Source: Methylacidiphilum caldifontis (lineage in GTDB: Bacteria > Verrucomicrobiota > Verrucomicrobiia > Methylacidiphilales > CAMAQI01). From it: a stretch of 41,076 nt of DNA. Under the pieces are notes generated by a model, which was not told the origin of the DNA, ran no database searches, and saw only the letters and a program-made list of their open reading frames with translations. Both the position numbers and the translations under genes were made by a program. Location: contig CAMCSM010000016.1 of NCBI GenBank assembly GCA_945877805.1, positions 1 through 41,076 on the forward strand, given 5' to 3'. Numbering within the stretch: position 1 is the stretch's first letter; each line of letters opens with the position of its first letter. Positions 1 to 8,819 of this stretch are shown one piece after another.

Positions 1-339
1 AAAAATGCGGTTTTTTTGTCTTTCAAATAAACAGAGAATTGAATTTTCCTCCGTTAACCTCCGTTTACCCCGCGGTGAAAAAACTGTCTTTTCGTGTGTT
101 AGGTTGACGCCTATGCGCACATGCGGGATCGTTCCCGATAGATTCCTAATGCAAGAAATGGGATAAACAAAATGCAGCGCCCCGCTTTTCTCTTTAGTCA
201 GCTTCCCAACTAAATCTTGATTAGAAAAGAAATCTTGTATGTCAAATGTTCCATTGAAACTCGTGGAGACAAAGAGGGAGGATCGACTGATCGGCTTTAA
301 TGCGAATTTTATTTTGTGTTCTTTGCGTTCTCTTGCGGC
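1..339. repeat. Non-coding flank with fragments of dispersed repeats
   Basis: I see no gene here. Positions 49-70 hold a short imperfect direct repeat (cctccgttaac / cctccgtttac). Positions 103-127 carry a copy of a palindrome-containing motif (gacgcctatgcgcacatgcg) that recurs at 36359-36384. Positions 124-137 form a small hairpin (cgggatcgttcccg). The phrase taatgcaagaaatgggataa near 150 recurs at 31475 and, in part, near 40865. Positions 311-341 match one arm (ttctttgcgttctct core) of the long inverted repeat at 17042-17167. The stretch is best read as the downstream flank of the minus-strand gene at 340, built from repeat pieces. Confidence 0.6.
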
Positions 340-1170
340 TCAAACAAGCTCCGCTTCAAGCGGGACGGAAGGAGAAACCGTTAAATTGGACTGCCTTTGA
401 GATCGCTTAGAATCTAAGCGACGTAAAGCGCTCATCGCTTTTGGCCAGCCTCCGAAAAAGCGATGCTTACAGATCGCCGCGAAAAGTGCCGGATTAGCAA
501 TCTTCATCTCACTCCCATTCATTTTGGGATTTGCGGCCACTAAAGGTCTCATTTGCTCTAAAATCAATTCGCGACTCCATCGCTGGCGACGACGGATCGT
601 CGAATAATCCAAGCCCGCATCACTCACTGCTTTTTCCCACGTTCCAAATCGACGACGAGCCGTTGCGATAAGGGTATTCGAGGAATCATCCATTCGCTTA
701 GAACTCAAATCCTCCCCTTTGCTATGAAGGGTTCGAATCTCGTTAAGAATCTCCTGATCATCCCATGAGCGATAGCGATAAATCTCCTCCGCAGGAAGAC
801 CTGCCAACTCCAAGGCATTTCTCCACGATCCAAAGTGCTGCGTTCGAATCGCCGCATAAACCATCGGCGCCTCCTTACTCAGCATCACCGCTCGAAATGA
901 GAGATCCACTCCTGCCCGATAAAGGGATTGAATTGTTTCGATAATCTTTTCATTCGACCATTGATGATAGCGTCTCACCTCGTCATATGAAAATCCAGCC
1001 TCCAAAACCGCTTCCTTCCAACCTCCAAAATGTCTCATCCCCGCAGCAAGCAATTCTTGATAAGTCTTTCTCATATAATGAGAATACAACGGAACCCCTT
1101 CAAGATGAAGACGTTGTATTTCTTGAACAATAATTTCTTTAGACCAATTTTTGTTTTTACGATTTGCCAT
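340..1170 (-). CDS. Four-repeat FGxW protein, putative DNA-binding
   Basis: This is a hypothetical protein of 276 residues made of four tandem units of about 62 residues. Each begins W-S/D-x-E-x-I, passes a G-x-D/P-L turn, and ends in a FGG/S/T-W-x-x-A helix (HFGGWKEAV, HFGSWRNAL, RFGTWEKAV, FFGGWPKAM). Repeats of this kind resemble small homeodomain-like or HNH-associated DNA-binding modules, so a nucleic-acid-binding role is inference. I prefer the ATG at 1170 over the TTG at 1227 in the ORF track: the former has AAGGA ten bases upstream and opens MANRKNKNWS, while the latter has no ribosome site. The C-terminal 25 residues after the last repeat are low complexity. The gene stands alone between repeat-bearing flanks. 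Confidence 0.75.
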   Translation of the reverse strand: MANRKNKNWSKEIIVQEIQRLHLEGVPLYSHYMRKTYQELLAAGMRHFGGWKEAVLEAGFSYDEVRRYHQWSNEKIIETIQSLYRAGVDLSFRAVMLSKEAPMVYAAIRTQHFGSWRNALELAGLPAEEIYRYRSWDDQEILNEIRTLHSKGEDLSSKRMDDSSNTLIATARRRFGTWEKAVSDAGLDYSTIRRRQRWSRELILEQMRPLVAANPKMNGSEMKIANPALFAAICKHRFFGGWPKAMSALRRLDSKRSQRQSNLTVSPSVPLEAELV

Positions 1171-1326
1171 AAGTATTTTTTCCTTAAATTGATAAGCATT
1201 AGTTATACCTATTTCTCGATTTGTCAAATGACAGTCATGTTAAAACAATTTTCCTTAGCGAGGAATAAATGTAAATGCTGTTTTAGAAAAAATTCAACTC
1301 ATTGAAAGGCAATGAGTTCCGCTGTA

Positions 1327-2277
1327 TTATTCATTTATTTGATTAAATACTTTTAAAATTGAAATTTCTTTCATACAAGCCATGGGGATAGAATGAAAAC
1401 AGACTCTTTTAAGACAAGGGGAGCAAGAGAGCTCCGAACGGAGAATCTGACTGTTTAAACCAACGGGGGCCGTTTTTTCGGAATCGGTTGCGCCAAACAA
1501 GGAAACGGTCTTCACTCCCAAAGCGGCGGCTAAATGAGCAGGGCCTGAATCGGTACTCAAAACAAGGCGGCTCTCTTTTAAAACTTTAAGTGATTTCTTT
1601 AAGTCGAGCTGTTCACGGAGATCGATGATATTCCCCCCCTCACACGGAAACCAAGGGCCATTTCCGATTAAAACACACGGTTCTGGGGCAAGCTTCTGGG
1701 CCAATTTCTGATAATTCCGCCAAGGCCATAGTTTCGTCTTCCATCGTGTATAGGGATGAAAAACAACATAGGAGGAACAAGAGCGTAATACTTCAGGAAG
1801 CTCAACAGAGGGCTCCAGCCGAAAAAGCAACGGATCGTAAGGGATTTTTAAATAATCTAGGACTTGGAGATAACGCGCCGCGGCATGAGTCGCCTGATCC
1901 GGGACAGATTCATCGTAAAAAAAAGAGGCGCCTTCCCTCGCGGAGGCTAAACCTATTTTTCTCTTCGCCCCAGCTAGCCAAGTTAAAATTCCACTCCGTA
2001 AAAGTCCTTGGAGATCGATACTTAAATCATACGAATTTTCACGAAACCACTGACGAAGCGGTAAAAGATCCTCTTTTACCTGCAACCAAGAGAACTGAGG
2101 TTTTCGAATCGAAAGAATATGATCAATATCAGGATGTCCCTCCAAGAGCTCCCCATAAGGACTAAAGAGAAGCCAATCGATTTGAGCCTCTGGATAGTGA
2201 CGGCGAAGATTACAAAGAAGGGGAAGCGTTTGGATGACATCACCCAAAGAACTGGGTTTGATGAGAAGAATCTTCAT
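1327..2277 (-). CDS. Glycosyltransferase family 9 (heptosyltransferase-type)
   Basis: This is a GT9 enzyme of 316 residues, the family that adds ADP-heptose (or a related sugar) to the LPS inner core at the cytoplasmic face. The N-terminal Rossmann half opens MKILLIKPSSLGDVIQTLP, the signature GT9 start. The C-terminal half carries LSTDSGPAHLAAALG, the donor-binding motif, then VSLFGATDSEKTAP and the cysteine-rich CSPCLKRVC tail typical of the family. The ATG at 2277 overlaps the stop of the upstream phosphoesterase (TGATG), implying translational coupling; the in-frame TTG at 2280 in the ORF track is less likely. Whether it acts as WaaC, WaaF or a later heptosyltransferase cannot be told from sequence alone. 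Confidence 0.88.
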   Translation of the reverse strand: MKILLIKPSSLGDVIQTLPLLCNLRRHYPEAQIDWLLFSPYGELLEGHPDIDHILSIRKPQFSWLQVKEDLLPLRQWFRENSYDLSIDLQGLLRSGILTWLAGAKRKIGLASAREGASFFYDESVPDQATHAAARYLQVLDYLKIPYDPLLFRLEPSVELPEVLRSCSSYVVFHPYTRWKTKLWPWRNYQKLAQKLAPEPCVLIGNGPWFPCEGGNIIDLREQLDLKKSLKVLKESRLVLSTDSGPAHLAAALGVKTVSLFGATDSEKTAPVGLNSQILRSELSCSPCLKRVCFHSIPMACMKEISILKVFNQINE

Positions 2278-3002
2278 CAAGTCGCACTTGCCAGCCGCTC
2301 CGCAAGACGAGGAGGAAGACCTGCCATCAAGATTTTATTTTGAGCCCGAGCAAGGTCGTAGGGAAGTCGACGAAGCTCAATCGAGTGATCGTCAGTATCA
2401 TAGACAACATAAGCGGCACGCCAATCTCCATCACGGGGCTGTCCAACACTCCCGACGTTAATAAAATATTTACGATTGGGCTCAAGTTTGAATTTCCGAA
2501 AACTAAATTCAGTGACTTGATCTGATTCTAAAATATAAACACGGGGAACATGGGTATGCCCATAAAAACAAAGATTTGTTTTTTGATGCTTAAAACTTGC
2601 GTAAGCATCATCGGTCTGAAAAATATAATTCCAACCGTTCGGTCGATCCAATGTGGCATGAACAATCGTGAAGTCTTGAATAGGACGATGATAAGGCAAT
2701 CCCCTGAGAAAGTCTTTCCCTTCTTTTGTCAGCTGTGAGCGAGTATAATCCATTGAGACTTGGGCCAGATCGTTAAAATGACTGGTATCGGAACTATCGC
2801 AGGCCTCTTCGTCGTGGTTTCCTTTGACAATAGGGCATCCTAGGGCCTTCACAATTTCAAGACACTCTTTCGGATTCGCATTATAGCCGACAATATCTCC
2901 AATACATAATGTGTGAGTCACGCCAGTGGTCTGCATGTCCTCTAAGACCGCCTCAAAGGCCTCTAAATTGCTATGGATATCTCCAAAAATACCGTATCTC
3001 AT
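2277..3002 (-). CDS. Calcineurin-like metallophosphoesterase
   Basis: This 241-residue protein has the complete metallophosphoesterase motif set: GDIHSN (residues 8-13), GDIVGY, GNHDE, a mid-protein VHATL histidine and GHTHVP near the C-terminus, then VGSVGQPRDGD. The series binds two metal ions and hydrolyses phosphate mono- or diesters. Length and the GSVGQPRDG motif fit the YfcE/DUF2156-like cytosolic group of unknown natural substrate. I chose the ATG at 3002 (MRYGIFGDIHSN); the ORF-track start at 3011 is a TTG. It is the first gene of a two-gene unit with the GT9 enzyme, whose start overlaps its stop. A role in envelope precursor metabolism is possible but unsupported. Confidence 0.85.
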   Translation of the reverse strand: MRYGIFGDIHSNLEAFEAVLEDMQTTGVTHTLCIGDIVGYNANPKECLEIVKALGCPIVKGNHDEEACDSSDTSHFNDLAQVSMDYTRSQLTKEGKDFLRGLPYHRPIQDFTIVHATLDRPNGWNYIFQTDDAYASFKHQKTNLCFYGHTHVPRVYILESDQVTEFSFRKFKLEPNRKYFINVGSVGQPRDGDWRAAYVVYDTDDHSIELRRLPYDLARAQNKILMAGLPPRLAERLASAT

Positions 3003-3057
3003 TTTTACCAATCAACCGTTCCCCATTATTTAATTTCAATTTTTCTTGAAATTACTT

Positions 3058-3780
3058 TCAAGGAAGCGGCTTAAGAGGATCAAGACTAGAGTCTTTTTTC
3101 AATTTAAGCAATCGTTTCTCAATCAGACTCCGATCTGAGAGATGAGAGCTCTTTTCGAGAAGTTTCTCCCAGTAATTCAGCGCGGCCTCGGGATCTCCCT
3201 GTTTTTCAAGGGCATAGCCTGCCATCCGGGCGACATAAGAGGGGGCTCCGTCAAACTGGGAGGACTTTAAAAAGCATTCGTAGGCAGCACGATAATCGTG
3301 ACGACGCTCCTGATGAAGGAGTCCTAATTGTAACCACAACTTATAATGAGTCGGATGATAAATCGTCCCCTCCTCAAGTAAATTCTTTCCTTGCTCAACC
3401 CAATAAAGCTCCTGCTCTTTCCGAACCTCCATTCGACTCTCGAGTCGATTGTTTCGCTCCGCTAACGAAGCGTTCCAAGCTAAATGCCAAGCCCCCATAT
3501 CCCAAAATATAAGGGACTCCGGCTGCATTCGAGTCGCAATTCGAATGTTCTCATAAAGACGATTCCATTGTCGACTCTCCCAAGAGGTCGTCACACGCAA
3601 CCAGGCGATATCTGCAACGACCGGGCGCCAGCCGCCTAAGACGCCGCGAATAAACTGTTGTTCAAACCGTTTCCCCAACGGCAAATAAGCGTTTAGCTCC
3701 GGCTGCGGCTGGATCTCCTCAAAGAATCGTTTTCCCCCTGCTCCGAGAATCAGCATTAAAAGACAAATGATGATTTTCAT
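3058..3780 (-). CDS. Membrane-anchored TPR-like protein of an ABC-2 cassette
   Basis: This protein of 240 residues opens with a single hydrophobic helix (MKIIICLLMLILGAGG), a signal anchor or uncleaved signal, followed by a helical periplasmic body. The middle and C-terminal parts have tetratricopeptide character (YRAAYECFLKSSQ, GDPEAALNYWEKLLE). The conserved-looking stretch GGWRPVVADIAWLR precedes the repeats. It starts 5 bp after the stop of the ABC-2 permease and is last in a three-gene unit (ATPase, permease, TPR). I infer it helps assemble or couple that exporter; no enzymatic motif is visible. The exact family name is not known to me. Confidence 0.72.
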   Translation of the reverse strand: MKIIICLLMLILGAGGKRFFEEIQPQPELNAYLPLGKRFEQQFIRGVLGGWRPVVADIAWLRVTTSWESRQWNRLYENIRIATRMQPESLIFWDMGAWHLAWNASLAERNNRLESRMEVRKEQELYWVEQGKNLLEEGTIYHPTHYKLWLQLGLLHQERRHDYRAAYECFLKSSQFDGAPSYVARMAGYALEKQGDPEAALNYWEKLLEKSSHLSDRSLIEKRLLKLKKDSSLDPLKPLP

Positions 3781-3785
3781 CGTGA

Positions 3786-4649
3786 TTAGCGAAATTCGCG
3801 AGATTCAAAAATCCAAGTCGAGAGACCGAGAATCCAAAGGAGATTAAAAAAAGTATAGCCCAAAGGTGGAATTAAATAACTCCATCCCGGAGTTGCCCCT
3901 AATAAAATCCGCTCCGCTCCCTCGTAAAAACTCATATCTGGCAAAATGACAGCGAGCAATCCCACCCCCCACTTCATCCCCACTGAAAGACCCTCTGAGC
4001 CCATCACCCATTCTCTTGCCGTCGACTGAAAATGTCCAATCAGATAAATCATCAAGGAGGTAAAAATCGTAAAAAGCGACGAGCTCGCAATGGTAGAAAA
4101 TAGCAAGGTAAAACCGACCATCAAAATTAACTTCAAATAGAGAATCAAAACCGCCATCAATAAAGCAGGATTCCAAAGCTGATCACGGAATCGTTGAAGG
4201 TCCTGCGATGAAAGCCGATCGGTCGCGTTTCCGATCGCCGCCTCTAATAAGCCCTTTTCCTGATAGGCAAATAAACCGGCGGAGAGAACGGTCAAAATGA
4301 TTAAGGCAAAGAAAAGAATGAGACCGATCCCCATTCCCTTCGATAATAAATACTCCCATCGATTTAACGGTTTCGCCAGAATCGTAAAAATCGTTTTTTG
4401 CTCTAAATCATTCGCAAGACTCTGCGCCGTCGCAATAATTGCCAAAAAAAGACCGAAAATACTCATGGTTCCATAGCAAAAATCTCGCATGAATTTAATC
4501 TGCTCCTCAAAGGTCAGAGCGGTAAATAAAGGAAGGGTCAACAGAGTTAAAGCCGCAGGGATTAAAATGAGATAAAGAACATTTTGTCGCAATAAATCTC
4601 GAACAGTTAATCCCGTTAATGTCGAAAGCCGAAGATAAAGAGAGCTCAT
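3786..4649 (-). CDS. ABC-2 type transporter permease
   Basis: This is an integral membrane protein of 287 residues with about six hydrophobic segments (around residues 25-50, 60-80, 108-130, 163-190, 190-210 and 262-282), the topology of ABC-2 permeases that export drugs, polysaccharides or lipids. The cytosolic stretch LANDLEQKTIFTILAKPLNRWEYLLSK is the coupling region typical of the NosY/GldF-like group. Its start overlaps the stop of the ATPase by 4 bp, so the two are surely co-translated. The substrate is not predictable. The C-terminal end is a short basic tail (FESREFR). Confidence 0.87.
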   Translation of the reverse strand: MSSLYLRLSTLTGLTVRDLLRQNVLYLILIPAALTLLTLPLFTALTFEEQIKFMRDFCYGTMSIFGLFLAIIATAQSLANDLEQKTIFTILAKPLNRWEYLLSKGMGIGLILFFALIILTVLSAGLFAYQEKGLLEAAIGNATDRLSSQDLQRFRDQLWNPALLMAVLILYLKLILMVGFTLLFSTIASSSLFTIFTSLMIYLIGHFQSTAREWVMGSEGLSVGMKWGVGLLAVILPDMSFYEGAERILLGATPGWSYLIPPLGYTFFNLLWILGLSTWIFESREFR

Positions 4650-5488
4650 TTCGTATACCTCCGAAACAGATTCTCCAAGCTCCCGGAACGAGGAGTGACC
4701 TCGACGGCTGAGGCTCCAAAATCATATAAAGCCGCCTTCACCCCCGAGAGCTGTTCGTCACTCAATCCCTTGACCTGAATCGTCGCAGCATCATTCCTCT
4801 TTAAAAGCTCATTCATCGATCCCTCAACCAGCTTCTTTCCCTGATACAAAATAGCGACCCGATCGGCAACGGTCTCTACTTGCTCCAATAAGTGAGAGGT
4901 GAAAAGAATTGTTTTTCCCAAAGAGCGCAGTTTTTTCATCGCCTCCTTCATCAGATCGACCCCTAGAGGATCGAGCCCTGTCGTCGGCTCATCAAATAAG
5001 AGAAGTTGAGGATCATGAATCAACGCCTGTCCGAGGCTCACCCGCTGAATCATCCCTTTTGAATAGGTATGCAGCGGTTTCTCTGCAAAGGAACTCATTT
5101 GAGTCAACTCTAAGATCCGCTCCAATCGATCCTTCAGCTCACCCCGCGACAAACCGGAAAGCCCCCCGTAAGTCTCTAAGATCTCCCGACCGGTCAAATA
5201 TTTTGGGAAATAGGGATTTTCAGGAAGATACCCGACTTGAGCCCGTGCATTTCTTGAGCCCGCCGGCTCTCCTTGAATCAAAATTGAGCCCTGTTTCGGT
5301 TTTATAAAGCCGAGGATCAATTTAAATAAAGTCGTTTTCCCCGATCCATTCGGACCAAGAAGAGCAAAGATCTCCCCTGCCTTTAAATCGAGGCTAAAAT
5401 CATCAAGAGCGACCATCTCCTTACGATTCCAAGACAAGGAATAGCGGGCTTGAACATTGAGGATATGAAGTGGAAGACTGCTGTTCAT
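4646..5488 (-). CDS. ABC transporter ATP-binding protein
   Basis: This is a 280-residue nucleotide-binding subunit. Walker A is GPNGSGKTT (about residue 44), the signature is YSKGMIQRVSLGQAL, Walker B is LLLFDEPTTGLDP and the switch histidine lies in FTSHLLEQ. A C-terminal extension of about 60 residues (LKRNDAATIQVKG onward) is the small domain seen in CcmA/NatA/GldA-type ATPases. It is the first gene of the ATPase-permease-TPR unit, overlapping the permease start by 4 bp. It energises the ABC-2 permease at the cytoplasmic face of the inner membrane. The presence of a single permease suggests homodimerisation. Confidence 0.92.
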   Translation of the reverse strand: MNSSLPLHILNVQARYSLSWNRKEMVALDDFSLDLKAGEIFALLGPNGSGKTTLFKLILGFIKPKQGSILIQGEPAGSRNARAQVGYLPENPYFPKYLTGREILETYGGLSGLSRGELKDRLERILELTQMSSFAEKPLHTYSKGMIQRVSLGQALIHDPQLLLFDEPTTGLDPLGVDLMKEAMKKLRSLGKTILFTSHLLEQVETVADRVAILYQGKKLVEGSMNELLKRNDAATIQVKGLSDEQLSGVKAALYDFGASAVEVTPRSGSLENLFRRYTK

Positions 5489-5567
5489 CGAAGAAATTGA
5501 GTTTAGCGAGAGTGATATTCTCAGGGCGAGATAAATTTAACGATGAAAAAAGAAAAATACTTTTTTC

Positions 5568-5840
5568 TTACCTCAAAATTCTGAATCCCTTTAAATCTCT
5601 CTTCGCCTCCAACCACTTCAATTCCCTCTCCTTGATCCGATCATGTAAATGAGTTTCATCGAGTTCCTTCAGATAGGCCTCAATTTCCGATTCTGTCCCC
5701 TCCAAAATTAATTCAACGCGACCATCGACAAGGTTTCTGACGGTTCCGATAAGATCATATCCGGCAACGATCTGCTGGGCTGTATATCTAAATCCGACCC
5801 CCTGGACGGTTCCGGTAAAATAGGCCTCTAATCTTTTCAT
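5568..5840 (-). CDS. acyP: Acylphosphatase
   Basis: A compact 90-residue enzyme that hydrolyses acyl phosphates such as acetyl or carbamoyl phosphate. Both family signatures are intact: [11 protein letters not shown] (residues 10-20, with the catalytic Arg in GFR) and [17 protein letters not shown] (residues 33-49, with the catalytic Asn in VRN). The length equals the family norm. Its ATG abuts the stop codon of the metal ATPase without a spacer, so the two form one transcription unit. A phosphatase acting on the aspartyl-phosphate intermediate of P-type ATPases has been discussed for this family, but a functional link here is only suggested by adjacency. Confidence 0.93.
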   Translation of the reverse strand: MKRLEAYFTGTVQGVGFRYTAQQIVAGYDLIGTVRNLVDGRVELILEGTESEIEAYLKELDETHLHDRIKERELKWLEAKRDLKGFRILR

Positions 5841-8045
5841 TTATCGTCCATACCGCAAGAGTCGTAATCCATTCAAGCAAACGATCACCGTACTTCCTTC
5901 ATGACCAATGACCCCTATCGTAAGCGGGAGATGTAACCCCAAAGCGCTGACCACTAAAACGGCGATCACAAAACTTGCAAAGCCGAGATTTTGAAAAACC
6001 ACCCGTTGCGCCTGACGACTTAAGGCCAAAATATGCGGGATTTTTCGCAAGTCATTCGACATGAGAACGACATCAGCACTCTCCAACGCCACATCACTTC
6101 CAGCCGCCCCCATCGCAATTCCGACATCTGCCGTACTCAGCGCCGGAGCATCGTTGACCCCATCTCCGACCATCGCCACGGAGCCAAATTTGCGATGTTC
6201 CTGTAAAATTCTCATCTTATCTTCCGGGAGCAGTTGAGAGAAAACCTCATCGACTCCTGCAAGCTTACCAATGTATTGCGCCGATCTCGCATTATCTCCC
6301 GTCAGCATTAAAACTCGTTGTACCCCCAATCGACGGAGTTCCTGAATCACCGTGACGGCCTCAGGACGCAAGGTATCCGACAAAGCAATTAACCCTAACA
6401 GAACCGCTTTCTTTGCACTCTCATCGATCTCAGTCAAATGAACCACCGTCTTTCCTTCGCTCTCCCACTCCTCGAGAACCGGCTTCAAGAGATCAAATCC
6501 CTGGAGTTCATATCCTGAAAACAAACGAGCCCCTCCGACCGCAATCTGTCGGCCCTCAACAAGCGCCTTGGCCCCCTTCCCCGGAACCGATTGAAACTGT
6601 GCGGGAGATTGAAATTGAAGTTGAAAGTTTTTAGCACGAGTCACAATCGCTTGCGCCAACGGATGCTCCGACTTTAATTCCACTGAAGCGGCAAATCGAA
6701 GCACCTCTAACGGATTTTTAGCAAACAAAGCAATCTCTGGATTCGCAAGCCAATCGGTCACTTGCGGTTTGCCTTCAGTGAGTGTTCCGGTCTTATCAAA
6801 AGCGAGAATTTTGACCTGAGCCGCCCGCTCGAGCTGCGCTCCTCCTTTAAATAAAATTCCGCTGCGTGCCCCATTCGCAATCGCCGAAAGAATTGAGGCA
6901 GGGGTACTAATCACTAAAGCACACGGAGAGGCGACGACCATCACGGTCATCGCCCGATAAAACGCGGTCGAAAAACTCTCCCCAAGAAAAAAGATCGGAA
7001 TCAAAATCAATCCAATCGTAAACAGAATCACCCCCATTGCGTAATATTGCTCCGCATGCTCCAAAAACCGTTGTGTCTGTGCTTTTTCACTCTGTGCCTC
7101 CTCAACCATTCGAATCAATTTAGAGATTGTCGAATTTTCAACCCCCTTCGTCACCTCGATCTCCAAACTCCCATTCTGATTGATCGTTCCGGCAAAAACA
7201 GAGTCGCCGACCTGTTTGAACACGGGCATCGATTCCCCGGTCACGGAGGCCTGATCAAAAGTGCTCTCCCCCTCACGAACGATTCCATCCAAAGGAACCC
7301 GATCCCCTGGACGAATGACAATCATACTTCCTGGCTTAATCTTCTCGATCGACTCCAAGCGGGTCTGTCCCTTCTCCAACAAAAGAGCCTCTGTCGGTCT
7401 GAGTCTTGCTAAAGCATCAATCGCCGATCGCGTACGATCCATCGCAAAGTCCTGTAAAACATTCGAAAAAGAAAACAAAAACAGAAGCATCGCCCCTTCA
7501 AACGGAGCCCCGATATAAGCGGCTCCTAATGCAGCGAGAACCATCAATAAATCGACATCGACCGTCCCATGTCGTAGCGATTGACTTCCTGCAATCACTC
7601 CAAAGTAACCGCCAAAGAAAAAAGCGGCGGTGTAGGAAAACTGACTCAATAAATCGTGTTCAAATTTTTCTAAACCCCATCCGAGAATCATAAAAAGAAA
7701 GGTCAGTGCCGCAAACTGCATCTCACGTCGTTCTTGAGAAAAAATCCACTGAATCCATCCCCAAATCGTTTTAGGTAAGGCCGACTTTGCCTTTTTCAGA
7801 TCCTCCTCGATGGGATGAACCTCGGCTCCGAATCGTTTTGCTTCATCAAGAATCGAATCTGAGGAAAGAGTTCGTTTATCGTAAGAGACCTTTAAAATCT
7901 GTCCGACGAAAGAGGCACTGGCATTTTGAACCCCCTCTTTCTTTAAAATCCGTCGCTCCAACTTTAAGGCACAGGCCTCGCAGGCATGCCCCTTGAGTCG
8001 CATTAAAAGCTTATCCAATTCAACAGGAGGAAGGAGATCGTTCAT
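5841..8045 (-). CDS. Heavy-metal translocating P-type ATPase (P1B, SPC/HEGST class)
   Basis: This 734-residue inner-membrane ATPase has an N-terminal HMA-like domain with a CxxC (CEAC, about residue 17), a TGES actuator loop, the ion motif SPC in MVVASPCALVISTP, the phosphorylation site DKTGTLTEG, the SEHPLAQAI histidine-proline pair and GDGVNDAPAL. The last helix has HEGST, which together with SPC marks the P1B-4 group associated with cobalt, iron, zinc or cadmium export. An SPC/HEGST pump with a metal-binding N-domain is not the usual P1B-4 layout. It shares an operon with acylphosphatase, which starts at its stop codon. The exact metal is not predictable. Confidence 0.93.
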   Translation of the reverse strand: MNDLLPPVELDKLLMRLKGHACEACALKLERRILKKEGVQNASASFVGQILKVSYDKRTLSSDSILDEAKRFGAEVHPIEEDLKKAKSALPKTIWGWIQWIFSQERREMQFAALTFLFMILGWGLEKFEHDLLSQFSYTAAFFFGGYFGVIAGSQSLRHGTVDVDLLMVLAALGAAYIGAPFEGAMLLFLFSFSNVLQDFAMDRTRSAIDALARLRPTEALLLEKGQTRLESIEKIKPGSMIVIRPGDRVPLDGIVREGESTFDQASVTGESMPVFKQVGDSVFAGTINQNGSLEIEVTKGVENSTISKLIRMVEEAQSEKAQTQRFLEHAEQYYAMGVILFTIGLILIPIFFLGESFSTAFYRAMTVMVVASPCALVISTPASILSAIANGARSGILFKGGAQLERAAQVKILAFDKTGTLTEGKPQVTDWLANPEIALFAKNPLEVLRFAASVELKSEHPLAQAIVTRAKNFQLQFQSPAQFQSVPGKGAKALVEGRQIAVGGARLFSGYELQGFDLLKPVLEEWESEGKTVVHLTEIDESAKKAVLLGLIALSDTLRPEAVTVIQELRRLGVQRVLMLTGDNARSAQYIGKLAGVDEVFSQLLPEDKMRILQEHRKFGSVAMVGDGVNDAPALSTADVGIAMGAAGSDVALESADVVLMSNDLRKIPHILALSRQAQRVVFQNLGFASFVIAVLVVSALGLHLPLTIGVIGHEGSTVIVCLNGLRLLRYGR

Positions 8046-8075
8046 GGTTCCCTTAAAGATAAGTCAAAAAAATTT

Positions 8076-8708
8076 TCACATTAACGTCAATCGAGAGCTT
8101 AAATAGCGTTCCGCTCTCATCAAGGCGCGGAACTTCGTTAAATCCTCCTCCATCGACCCGCTTAAGATGGTGTAACGATAGCTCTTCCAGACCTTCATCT
8201 CTTCACGACCGGTCGCTAAACGCTTCTGAATCTGCTCCTCCGTCTCCGTTCCTCGCTTACGCAATCGCCGCTCCAGCTCCTCAAAGGTCGGGGGCATAAT
8301 AAAAACATCGACGAGCGATCCCTGAATAATCGGATCACTACAACCTCGAATTTGCTGAGCCCCTTGAATATCAATATCCAGCAAGACATCCGTTCCATTC
8401 TCCAAGGCCTGAATCACCGGCTGCTTGGGGGTTCCGTAATAGTGATCATGAACCTTCGCATATTCCAAAAAGCCCCCAGCCTGGATGCGACGCTCAAACT
8501 CCTCTTTCACCAAATAATGATAATCCTCTCCCTCAATCTCTCCTGGTCGCGGAGGCCGCGTCGTACAAGAAACCGAATAGATAAAATCATCGGAGTGACG
8601 GAGGTTATCGCATAAGGTCGATTTCCCCGTTCCGCTGGCCGCAGATACGACAAAGAGAATTCCCTGTCGTTGAAATTGATGCTTCTGATTATTTGTCGTT
8701 GCGATCAT
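8076..8708 (-). CDS. gmk: Guanylate kinase
   Basis: This 210-residue enzyme phosphorylates GMP to GDP using ATP. The P-loop is SAASGTGKSTL (about residues 22-32), followed by the GMP-binding SCTTRPPRPGEIEGEDYHYL and LLDIDIQGAQQI, then the lid RLRKRGTETEEQIQKRL. The length fits the family. The first 15 residues (MIATTNNQKHQFQRQG) precede the typical start, and a shorter start is not available as ATG. It lies downstream of yicC in the same direction with a 111-bp gap, the usual yicC-gmk neighbourhood, although rpoZ, which often follows, is absent here. Confidence 0.96.
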   Translation of the reverse strand: MIATTNNQKHQFQRQGILFVVSAASGTGKSTLCDNLRHSDDFIYSVSCTTRPPRPGEIEGEDYHYLVKEEFERRIQAGGFLEYAKVHDHYYGTPKQPVIQALENGTDVLLDIDIQGAQQIRGCSDPIIQGSLVDVFIMPPTFEELERRLRKRGTETEEQIQKRLATGREEMKVWKSYRYTILSGSMEEDLTKFRALMRAERYLSSRLTLM

Positions 8709-8819
8709 AAAAAAACTCTTCTTTTAAAATCATAAATCGGAAGCCAATGTAACTTGTATCAAAATCAAAATATTTCAAATTGAATTTAATACATAGAGAT
8801 GTCATTGACCGATTTATTT

